Below the pieces are notes generated by a model. It did not search any database and had not been told where the DNA came from. It was given only the letters and a program-made list of their open reading frames with translations. A stretch of DNA of 64,000 nt, taken from the NCBI GenBank assembly GCA_051294375.1, contig CM119265.1, positions 22,712,591-22,776,590 of the forward strand, given 5' to 3'. Source of the stretch: Paraspadella gotoi. Its lineage: Eukaryota; Chaetognatha. Shown in pieces: positions 23,501 through 33,931 of this stretch. Every line of letters begins with the position of its first letter. Position 1 is the stretch's first letter. A program made the translations under genes and the position numbers.

Positions 23501-26500
23501 ATTGAATATGAAGAAAATATTTTGCATTGAGTTGACGCATTTTCTTACTGACTCACAAATAAGGATAAAACATAAAAATATGGTTAAGAATACAAACAAG
23601 CTGTCTTAAAACCGTTGGACGTCAGAGGCAACTGTCCCTGACTAGTAAAAAATGCTTTACATAAAAAATAATCAGGTAATTTTCCCGAGTTTAGTTTTTT
23701 TAATCGTCATCGTGTTCTTTCTCTCGAAAAATGGGGCAAATTAAGACGCCGATAACCAATTCACGGCCGTCAGAACAAACGGCAATACAATTTAGGGTTA
23801 TATTTATTTATATTTATTGTTAAAAATTAATTCCTATTAAAAATACTGGAGGTTTTTTAAAACACTGTTAGTTTTTTAAGATTAAGTATTTTTAATCTCA
23901 GGTTATTATATTTTTACCTTAAAAATCAAACTGATTAATTTCATTTGCATGTATAAACTTAACATCCTCATCGCCAAAATATTTGTTTATAAATAAACTG
24001 ACCAACTAGTTCCATATTCTTAACATCCTTGTTATACAGACTAAAATGAGCTAACAAATTGTTAAAAGAAATTAATTGAGGTTTAGGAAAATGGTCATAA
24101 AATATCCTTTGAACTAAAATTAATTTTGCTAAACAAATTGTAGTAGTTGTCATTATTGTTATTATAAATTGTACTCATTTTTAACAGAGTAGTTCTTATT
24201 TTAAATGATTTTACCAATATTTTATTAGAATTTTTTCATTTTGATAAAAAAAAATTAGATCGGCCAGAGCGATCTAAGGGAGGGAGAATGGTAATGGGTA
24301 AGGCTTATGGTAAGTCAACTAATATTTTTTTGGTAAAGATTATTATAAGCTGTATAAAGTTTAATGTAGCTACTAACAGCTTTTATAAGCTTTAAATTGG
24401 ATTTTGACTGCATTATGTGGCTTGATACTTATTTTCTATTTTGCTTAATTTTTAGTAATTTTTATGAAAATACTTAACTTTTAAAATTATTCAATATTTA
24501 TTTAAACAGATTTTTTTACATTTTTATGGATGAAAACGGGTTTAAATTCTTTGTTTAAGCTATATTTCACTAACAAAAGTGAACTTAACCAGCTTTCTTT
24601 GATATCAAATTTTGCCATTTTTTTCAATTTTTTTGCATCAAATTGCTTTATAAAATCGATAAAACGGAAAAATTGAGCGAGCGAATTTTTATTTTTTTCA
24701 TCTTGGGGAATAGTATTATATCAAATACAAAAAATTAAGGGGGCACAAGAGGTCATATATCATATCTTGTATTTATGCTCCGCGCTAGTAGATATCCTCG
24801 TTGTTTCCACCAGGTAAATCTGGCCGACCAATGTAAATCAGTCACCACCTTCGCGGGAGCCGGCACAACTGGTGGGATGAACAGTTGCCAATGGGTGGAG
24901 TTAACAGCGTCAACGTGCTCCAAGCGATCCTGACGAGATCTTCCAGGATCTCGAACAGACGTCAAAAGCTTTTTAGTATACGTCGACGACCTATCTTTGA
25001 CGCGAAATCGCCAGAGGACATGGCCCAGAGACTCCGCGACCTCCTCCAAAGGTGCAGAGATGAAAATGTCGTCCTCAAATGGACCAAAAGTGTCCATATT
25101 ACGAAAAAGAGGATATCAAGATCTTAGGATTCAGCATCTCCATAAAGCAAACTGATGCCACAAAAAGCAAAACTCAAAGCAGTTGAGGTCAAGCTGATAA
25201 CGCTCAAAACACAAAAAGAGCTAAGAGCAATCGCTCGCCTCACTCCAATTATTACAGATGTTTTAGCACATCGCTTTTCATACATTGCCCAGCCCCTCCA
25301 CGCACTCACTCTCCTGGACAAAAAAGATTTCAAACTGTCGAGAAACACCATTGCAATGCTGCAACATTAATCAGCGAAATAAAATCGTCGCCGGGATGAA
25401 ATTTTTCTAAACGATGCCAGGATAAAACATGTCTTACAGGATATACGCTGACGCCAGCACAAGCGCAATGGGTGGTCTCATCACCGCACGGCCGACGGCG
25501 CGAATATCCANNNNNNNNNNNNNNNNNNNNNNNNNNNNNNNNNNNNNNNNNNNNNNNNNNNNNNNNNNNNNNNNNNNNNNNNNNNNNNNNNNNNNNNNNN
25601 NNNNNNNNNNTGGCGAGATCACTATACTTTTAAGATTTTTAGTCGGATCTATAATTAATAATTAATCTATAATTCACTTTGTCGGTCCGCCCCCTCAATA
25701 TTGTCGGGCACTCACTTATATCATGTCAGAACATCAAATTATGCAAAAAATCGATGTCCGTCCGTCCGTCCGTCCGTCCGTCCCACCTTAGCAAAAAACA
25801 CCAATTACTCGTGATTGGATGGATGGATTGGAATGAAATTTTGTATGTGGGTAGGGAAGTGTGTGATTGAGCTGTATATGAAGTTCCGATGGAATCGTCC
25901 GAGTGGAAATGAGTTTAAATGGAAAAAAAAAATTTCACTATTTGATCACCAATTATTCATGAGTGGATAGGGCGATTTCCTTGAAATTTTGTATTTGGGT
26001 AGAAAAGTGTGTGATTAAACTGGAAATCAAGTTTCGATGGAATCGTTGTTAGAGGGTGATTGTTGTGACATGAATCAAATAGACAATGTTTAATAATAAC
26101 ATGCATCGGCAAGTTCCGAGTCTTTGAGATTGTCCATGATATTGTCTCCCACATCGTTTGAGTGGAAATGAGTTTAAATGGAAAAAACAAAGAACCTATT
26201 TCACTAATTGATTGCTTCTTTTTCTTTTTCTTTTAAATGTAATGCAAGATGAATAAATTAATCAAATAATTAATCAGTTAATTAATCAATTAGTCAATTA
26301 ATTAATCAATAATTAATTAATCAGTCAATTAATCAATCAAAACAAACATTTCTGATCAAATTAATGAAATTAATTATTAATTAATTAAATAATTAATTAA
26401 TTACCGATAATGATCGTGGGCAAATCCGACATTATTAGACCGATTCGGGAATGAGAAATTCGATGGTCTAATTTTTTTCTAATTTCTAACATCTCGTCTT

Positions 26501-26945
26501 GTCCTCAACTCTAAATGCTGCAATAAGATTAAATGATAAGTTTGGCTTTTCCACGGCCCAGATTAACATCCTCCTCCGCTTTTTCGTCTTTGGCGTCCTT
26601 CTCAACGAGCAACGCCTCTACAATGCCTTCGGCTTCTACGACTCCCGTCCGATCTACATCGGCCTCATCATCATCTTTCAGTTCATCTTCGCTCCTTTCA
26701 ACGAGCTCACTCATTTCGTCCAAACCGTCATCAGTCGCCGATTCGAGTTCCAGGCCGACGAGTTCGCCGTCGGTCTAGGCAAGGGCCAACTGCTCATAAC
26801 GGCGCTGCTCAAGTTACACAAGGACAACTTGTCTTTTCCCGTCGACGACAGTTACTACTCGACCTGGCACTATTCCCATCCGCCCCTGCTAGAGCGATTG
26901 GCCGTCTTAAAGGATCGCATCAAGGCGAAAAAGAAGGCGGAATAA
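14600..26945 (+). CDS. ZMPSTE24: CAAX prenyl protease 1 (ZMPSTE24/Ste24)
   Basis: A multi-pass ER and inner nuclear membrane zinc metalloprotease that trims prenylated CAAX proteins such as prelamin A. Exons: 14600-14907, 14992-15460, 15533-15848, 16315-16448, 26562-26945 (536 residues). Diagnostic segments are [40 protein letters not shown], the zinc site HELGH in exon 4, and the distal zinc ligand region [10 protein letters not shown] in exon 5. The end is [12 protein letters not shown] as in human. Between RIVLFDTL and the zinc motif lies an acidic loop with an 8-residue tandem repeat (ETEHVTEQ twice). Intron 2 is 72 nt and free of stops. The last intron (16449-26561) is 10.1 kb and full of repeats, while the others are 72-466 nt. 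Frame is kept across all joins. Confidence 0.94.
15731..15807 (+). repeat. 24-bp coding tandem repeat in ZMPSTE24
   Basis: A 24-bp unit encoding ETEHVTEQ occurs twice, flanked by partial units (QKMEQ before, EMD after). It lies in the charged, poorly conserved loop ahead of the zinc motif. Confidence 0.75.
16961..17070 (+). repeat. ~22-bp tandem repeat, about 5 units
   Basis: Degenerate units of the form TGAATGATTATTATCGCWTC follow one another up to the left border of the DIRS-like element. Confidence 0.65.
17082..17240 (+). repeat. Left inverted terminal repeat of the DIRS-like element
   Basis: It reads CTCCTCTCCACCACGTAGTT onward, includes a CTTCCTCCT-type tract and ends CGAAATCACT. The reverse complement lies at 22043-22202 with few differences. 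Confidence 0.85.
17241..17958. other. Non-coding stretch between left ITR and internal region
   Basis: About 720 bp with no supported protein. The 5' part is AT-rich, the middle (17390-17680) GC-rich. It may hold the element's promoter or leader. The 142-residue antisense ORF here has no recognisable features. Confidence 0.4.
17959..18049 (+). repeat. Internal complementary region (fused copies of both termini)
   Basis: 17959-17996 is the reverse complement of the left terminus (GAGCAACTACGTGGTGGAGA, then GACATGATAGAAT). 17997-18049 is the reverse complement of the right terminus (TTATGGTTCCAAATGGAACC, then the CTCCTCTCCACCACGTGGT block). The join of two outward ends is the hallmark of the DIRS circle-junction template. 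Its place before the ORFs is unusual. Confidence 0.75.
18162..18684 (+). pseudogene. Probable gag-like remnant of the DIRS-like element
   Basis: Overlapping short frames (133 residues from 18162, 74 from 18460) lie where the first ORF of a DIRS element is expected. No conserved motif was recognised; identity rests on position only. A further open stretch, 18877-19434, with an Arg/Ser-rich segment leads into the RT. Confidence 0.4.
19251..21260 (+). pseudogene. DIRS-like reverse transcriptase, RNase H and downstream domain
   Basis: The RT (frame of 19251) contains [40 protein letters not shown] and the catalytic YIDDILILG. RNase H follows in other frames: [11 protein letters not shown] near 20340 and [19 protein letters not shown] near 20630. 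Next comes the block typical of DIRS elements ([41 protein letters not shown]). The frame changes near 20000 and again near 20420, so no single protein can be made. Confidence 0.85.
21080..22043 (+). pseudogene. DIRS-like tyrosine recombinase remnant
   Basis: The SAM-like N-terminal part is seen as [18 protein letters not shown] then, after a frameshift near 21260, [15 protein letters not shown]. The C-terminal catalytic part shows [33 protein letters not shown], matching the end of DIRS recombinases. The stop codon (22041-22043) falls at the inner edge of the right ITR. Several frame changes between 21480 and 21720 make it inactive. Confidence 0.75.
22043..22202 (-). repeat. Right inverted terminal repeat of the DIRS-like element
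   Basis: Reverse complement of 17082-17240. Beyond it the terminus continues GCCATGAAGAATCCCGGTTC to about 22240, the extension that is copied in the internal region. Confidence 0.85.
22267..24703. mobile_element. AT-rich ~2.4-kb element with long inverted ends
   Basis: The first ~190 bp (22267-22460) and the last ~195 bp (24508-24703) are diverged reverse complements. Matching blocks in the same order include AAAAATTCGC, TTCCGTTYTATCGATTT, GATGCAAAAAA, TAGTRAAATATAGCT and GTTTTCA followed by AATGTAAAAAA. The interior has no credible ORF. No clear target duplication was found, so the class is open: an old non-autonomous DNA transposon or a foldback element. Confidence 0.55.
24840..25510 (+). 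pseudogene. Ty3/Gypsy-like pol fragment
   Basis: A decayed RT and RNase H fragment in mixed frames: NVLQAILTR, the catalytic YVDD box near 24980, [45 protein letters not shown] and [14 protein letters not shown] of RNase H. It stops at the assembly gap. Frameshifts and stops make it non-functional. Confidence 0.75.
25511..25610. other. Assembly gap (100 N)
   Basis: Exactly 100 N, a conventional gap of unknown size, placed directly after the Gypsy-like fragment. Confidence 1.
25757..25783 (+). repeat. (TCCG)n microsatellite
   Basis: About seven TCCG units. Confidence 0.9.
25798..26215 (+). repeat. Imperfect ~148-bp duplication with an internal insertion
   Basis: Two copies begin CACCAATTA (25798 and 25947), share GAAATTTTGTATKTGGGTAG and GATGGAATCGT, and end GAGTGGAAATGAGTTTAAAT. 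The second copy is split by about 110 bp (26048-26155). Confidence 0.6.
26260..26405. repeat. AATT/AATC low-complexity array
   Basis: Irregular repeats of AATTAATCAATT type, self-complementary. Confidence 0.7.
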
Positions 26946-27118
26946 CACTTTAGCTTTCCGACCACACAGATACTCTTACGCTTTTAGTTAGATGATAATG
27001 ATATCTGTTATTTCAAAGTCAGATACAATAGACATTAGACATAGTTGTATCCGTTCCTTTTTTTCATTTATTATTTATCATTTTTTTAGTTTCTTGTCAT
27101 CCCCTCTCCGTTGAATAT

Positions 27119-27132
27119 TTTTTTTTTTACAG
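27119..27132 (+). promoter_or_regulatory. Orphan 3' splice acceptor before CHCHD2/10
   Basis: A run of T ending TTTACAG lies 28 nt upstream of the ATG at 27161, within the 215-bp spacer from the ZMPSTE24 stop. Confidence 0.5.
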
Positions 27133-27160
27133 TCGCTTTATCTTCTAAACTATCGTCATC

Positions 27161-27832
27161 ATGCCGCGTGGTCGTAGCGGTGGCGGTCGAAGTTGGGGCG
27201 GTGGATCGCGGTCGCCATCCCCTGCTCCGCCCCCACGTGCGGCTCCTCGTGCCGCGCCCCCTCCCCCACCGCCTCCTCCTCAGCCTGCCGCGGCGGCGCC
27301 CAAGTCTCCCGGCCTTTTCGGCCAGATGGCGGCCACTGCGGGCGGCGTCGCCGTCGGTTCCGCAGTCGGTCACGTCATCGGTCACGCGATGACCGGCGGT
27401 GGAAATCAACAACAGGCGCCCGCTCAGGCGCCGCCCGCCGAAGCGCCGGCGCCGCTTTACGCGAGCCCGAACCAACAAATGATGGCAGGTGAGTTTGGTC
27501 GCCTTGTAAAGTTCAGACGACCATGATGATGCTCTTTTTATCTCCCAAATCAGAGAGATATTATGTTTATTATTATTATTTTTATTTTATTTTTTATTAT
27601 TATTTTATTATGTTGTTACTGAAGCAAGGAACCTCGACGCAGTTGACAATCTCTTGAAATTTTTTTCTCAGGTGGAGGAACCCAACCGGCCGGCGGTGGC
27701 TCTTTGGAAAATTCTCCGTGTGCGGATCATTTGAAGCAACTGCTGCTGTGCACTCAGTCTCAGTCTGACATTAGTTATTGTTCCAATATTAGCGAAGCCT
27801 TAAAAGAGTGCAGAGCTTATTACGGCGTGTGA
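27161..27832 (+). CDS. CHCHD2: CHCHD2/CHCHD10-type mitochondrial twin CX9C protein
   Basis: Small intermembrane-space proteins linked to cristae (MICOS), cytochrome oxidase and stress responses. Exons: 27161-27488 and 27672-27832 (162 residues). The N-terminus is Arg/Gly/Ser-rich ([12 protein letters not shown]) followed by Pro/Ala stretches. The hydrophobic glycine-rich segment [20 protein letters not shown] is typical of the family. The C-terminal CHCH domain in exon 2 has two exact C-x9-C motifs ([11 protein letters not shown] and [11 protein letters not shown]). One gene probably stands for both vertebrate paralogues. P4HA starts 167 bp after the stop. Confidence 0.9.
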
Positions 27833-27940
27833 AAAGACTATTTTGTTCAATCAAAATTGGGGAAATAGTCTTATTAAAAATTACACGGTGCCAATAATAC
27901 AGAGGAACGACGTCGGTAAAGCCGAGCTCGTTTTCTCTGG

Positions 27941-27954
27941 CAGTGATTTTACAG
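27941..27954 (+). promoter_or_regulatory. Orphan 3' splice acceptor before P4HA
   Basis: GTGATTTTACAG ends 45 nt upstream of the ATG at 28000, inside a spacer of only 167 bp. Confidence 0.45.
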
Positions 27955-27999
27955 TCGTTAGTTTATTCCGTATTCGACAGTTAAAATTAAAAAAAAAAA

Positions 28000-30940
28000 A
28001 TGGTTACGTTAGCGTCTAAAACGCTTTTGATGTCGTTGGCCATTCTGCCGTACTTGCTGCAAACTCGAATCCCTTGTGCTCGCGCCGAGTTTTTCTCGGC
28101 CCTGGAGGAAATGAGGAGTTTGCTGGACGCGCAGGAAGTCTTCGCCACGAACCTCGACGATTACGTCAAAAGAGAGGAGGCGAAGATGGAGAAGGTCAAG
28201 GATTTTTTGGAGAAGATGGAGAACCGGTTCGGGGGACCGCAGGTGCGGGGAATGGGGATATCTGATGAGGGAAACGTGCTAAATTCAATTCAATAGTCTT
28301 CTTTATCTTCAGTCGTTTCGTTTAAATTCAGAATTACGTACTAGTTTAGTTTTTTATACTTTTATATTTTTGATTATAACTAATATTTTTGATTAGGCCT
28401 ATAGTTATAGCTTTTGCTCGTTTAAGTTTAAAATTGAATGAACGAGCTAAATTGTTTTCAGGGTCCTGAGATCGATGCAATTTCGTCGATTCGCGCGGAC
28501 TCGACGAGTTTAATCAGAAATCCCCTCAACGCCTTTCTCCTCATCAAGTATCTTTCGAAAGATTGGAAAGACGTTGCGAGTGAGAGTGATCGATCATCAC
28601 CAGAAATTTGTCCCAAGAAAAACCGGATCCATTTTATTAGCCATTTATTTCCTCATGTCAGACACGATGTTTTCGAACGGCGGAGAAGATTTTTTGAAGA
28701 AGTTGAAGAACGAGTCTTTGCACGTTCCCGACTTCGAGGATTACAAGGGAGCCGTCGAAGCCATCATGCGTCTTCAAGAGACGTACAGGATCGACGCCAA
28801 GAGTTTCGCTGACGGCCGACTCGGCGGAATTTCAGTAATTTTGTATTTTTACTCATATTTTTATTTATTTTGCCTTAAAAATAAAATAAGGGATGATTAT
28901 TTAATATGAAAATTTTAATTTTAAGTCAACATCCGGTATGACGGCCGCCGACTGTTTTAATTTCGGGAGGTCCGCGTATTTGGATCATAATTGGGTCCTG
29001 ACGGGTAGGTTTTTGCCCTCCTATAGTTTTTGCCCTCCTATAGTGTTTGCGAACCATATGTACTAAAATTTTGAAACTTGTTTTTGTTAGTGTCCTGGAT
29101 GAGGGAGGCGCTCTCTAGAGAAAAGGCCAAAGCGCAGCCTGAGAAACCTTTCATTTCTGATATTCTCGACCATTTATCTTATGCAACTTCGAAGACGGGA
29201 AATTTTCGTGGTATATCACTTTTACTTTTTACTTTTTACGCGTACTTTTTTATGTCATGCCTTTTATTCAAAAATGCATAGACATGAGAATATAACACTT
29301 TCCCTTTTAGGCGCGTTGAGCTGGGCCGAGGATCTCTACGAAGTCAACCCCGTCCACGAAAGAGTCGAGGGATACTTGACCTACTTTAAAAACGCGCTTC
29401 GCGACCAAGCCGCTAGTCACGGATTTCGCGGTGACCTGGGAGACGAAAGCGTCGCCGTGTGAGTTTTTGACAATTTTGTGATTACTGATTAGCGATTTTG
29501 TTTCAAACCTTAATTTTTTTCCTTGACAGAATTCCAGAAAGCACGGGCATCTTCGACAGAACTTACTGGTATGAACGACGAAATTACCAAGCGCTTTGTC
29601 GCGGGGACAAGGTGAGGATTTTCTGAACGGTTCGAACATCTTAGGATATAACTCGCGTTTAATATTAAGATGACCAAATAATTGGTCAATAATTGATCAA
29701 TTTTAAACTTTAGGCCGCCTTGAAGTTAACCCCGAAGAGGGCGAAGAAACTTTACTGCGAATATTATGACGGAAAAGACCCGCGGCTGCTGATTTCTCCG
29801 AGTTAGTCTTTGCGATGAATTCGATCCATCGATGCAAACCTTTTGTTTTTCATTTATTTCACTTTTTCGCAGTCAAAAAGGAAATCGTTTTCGATCGACC
29901 GCGTCTCGTCGTCTTCCACGACGTCATCAGCGACGCTGAGATCGACGACGTCTTGGGTCATGTGGGCGGAAGGCTTCGTCGTGCCACGGCGAGGAACGCG
30001 CGGTCGGGCCAGTTCGAACCCGCTGATTACAGGATAAGGTGTGGCGGAGATCGAGGATACCAAAAATAATCTTGATTTAAGTAAATTATTTTAATTAAAA
30101 CTATTACAGCAAGTCTGCTTGGCTCCCGCCGTCGACGTCGGTAGCCGTCAAGAGAATTTTCGAGAGGGTGGAAGCGCTAACCAACCTCGACATGGAATTC
30201 TCAGAGGATTTTCAGGCATGGACTTTCATAAATAGCTATTTGCTTGCGAAATTAGCTTTGGTTTTTAGCAACTAGAAAGGAACAGGGCAACAAACTATGG
30301 GTTAGCCCTGGTTAATTTGGTTTGGCAGGTAAACAACTACGGGATTGGCGGCATGTACGATCCTCACTACGATTTTTCCCGCGATCACGAGGAGGCCTAC
30401 AAGACGGCCTTCGGGGAAGAGCGAGGCAATCGTATCGCCACTGTGCTCTTTTATTTGAGGTCCGATATCGTTGCTTTATTAATTTCTATACTTAATATCC
30501 GCAATAATTTATTTCTTCTTATTATTATTTTACAGTGATGTCGAAGAAGGCGGCGCTACTGTTTTTCCAACTGTCGGTGCCGCTGTCAAACCAATCAAGG
30601 GTTCCGCCGTCTTCTGGTCAGTTAATTGATCGCTCGGGCTTGCGATTTAAAAAAGGATTTTTTTCTCTGGACAACTTGTCCTTTTTTTCTCTTTGCCTTA
30701 TTTCACCAACGGGTGTATCCTACAGCCTATCCTATGCTTCTTCTACTCAGAAACCGCGAGAGTTACAAGTCTGTCATTTTTAGGTACAATCTGCTTCCGT
30801 CGGGCGAGGGAGACCTGGAGACGCGCCACGCGGGCTGCCCGGTCCTCGTCGGCTCTAAATGGGTCGCCAATTTTTGGATTCACGAAGGGGGTCAGGCCTT
30901 CCGAAGGCCGTGCCGACAGCGCAGAAACGCCAGGACGTGA
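28000..30940 (+). CDS. P4HA1: Collagen prolyl 4-hydroxylase alpha subunit
   Basis: An ER-lumen Fe(II)/2-oxoglutarate dioxygenase that hydroxylates collagen prolines with PDI as beta subunit. Exons: 28000-28242, 28462-28579, 28662-28834, 28926-29004, 29091-29210, 29311-29458, 29530-29611, 29714-29801, 29873-30038, 30110-30215, 30329-30459, 30536-30616, 30784-30940 (563 residues). A signal peptide ends near CARA. Then come the P4Ha N-terminal domain (FFSALEEMRSLLD) and the peptide-binding TPR region (DILDHLSYAT). The catalytic domain shows VNNYGIGGMYDPHYDF (His-x-Asp iron ligands), GNRIATVLFYLSDVEEGGAT and RHAGCPVLVGSKWV (distal His and 2-oxoglutarate Lys). It ends WIHEGGQAFRRPC. The intron 30216-30328 starts with GC. 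The exact vertebrate paralogue (1, 2 or 3) cannot be assigned. Confidence 0.93.
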
Positions 30941-31484
30941 CGAGCTTAATCCTTTGGAGAGGCGCATTAACTAGCGTCTGATCTATATACGCATCTGTGT
31001 CGTATTTCCTGGAATAAATTCTCATCGTTAGTGCAATTAACCGAACCGGCCTTACATCAAATTCTAACCGATTATTTTTTGTCGCGTGGCGCAATTTAGC
31101 TCACGTCTTCAAGTATTATACCTTTCTACATTTATGGTTTTATAATTGACTTATGATAGCCATAGACTCCATTGCTGTTTATTTTTACTGTTTAATTCCC
31201 TGGATCGATAAATTCGGTCTAAGTTTTTTGAATGTTTGAATCTTCGTTTTTTTCGATTTGCTTACTCTGCATTATTAAAAAAAATTTCCTTTCACATTAT
31301 GGATCACGATACCGCCCGCTGTGAGATTTGGTGCTACTACTACTGTATGAAATTATCTATGTTCTGTCGTTATTGCCGCTATGTTACAGCTAATAGCTTT
31401 GGATTTTCTTTTTGTCTTCCAGATATCTTCGCATTAATTTTTATACATACAACACTTTCGCTCGGACCATTTTTCATATTAACA
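30941..31484. other. Spacer, P4HA to ILF2
   Basis: 544 bp, AT-rich. A polyadenylation signal AATAAA at 31013-31018 lies 73 nt after the P4HA stop. A splice acceptor (TTTGTCTTCCAG) ends at 31432, 52 nt before the ILF2 ATG. No further gene was seen. Confidence 0.6.
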
Positions 31485-33515
<2,031 letters not shown>

Positions 33516-33717
33516 ATCAAATGTTTTGGCCGTTTTTTTTTTTTGTTTTTTTTTTGTTTTGCCGATGCAACCATTTCCCCCCCCCCATCTTCCCCCCCAA
33601 TTTCATTCCTCCGCTTTTATAGGTTTTAAGAACAGATTTCACAGATTGTAGTACAGAATTATCCTCTCCAGTTTCAAGAGATTTTCCTTCAGATGTAGTA
33701 ATAAGAACTTCAGTTCA

Positions 33718-33766
<49 letters not shown>

Positions 33767-33931
33767 CTCATTTTTTTTTCTTTCGTACAATTTGTTTTGT
33801 ACTAGAGCCCGAATCATTTAATTTGTTTCTTATTTTTGACCTTATTTAGTAAAATAGCTAAACGGATGTAAAAACGAGGAACGGTCAAAACTTGAGCCAT
33901 TTAAAAAAAAAAAAACCTCAAGTGGCTTACT
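33516..33931. other. Spacer, ILF2 to HMGCS, with ATT microsatellite
   Basis: 416 bp with poly(T) and poly(C) runs after the ILF2 stop, then an (ATT)n tract at about 33718-33766. No gene was seen. The acceptor before HMGCS is weak (CTCAAG). Confidence 0.7.

Larger units (their letters stand above)
16449..26561 (+). other. Giant intron 4 of ZMPSTE24
   Basis: It begins GTAAAA after CAG at 16448 and ends CCCAG at 26561. Exon 4 (ending IVASQ) and exon 5 (starting INILLRFF) join in phase 0 and match the continuous family alignment. It contains the 22-bp tandem repeat, the DIRS-like element, the long-TIR element, a Gypsy-like fragment, a 100-N gap and AT-rich low-complexity DNA. 16449-16960 is pyrimidine-rich (CT runs near 16800-16930) without coding content. 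26216-26560 is AT-rich and contains the AATT-type array. Confidence 0.85.
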
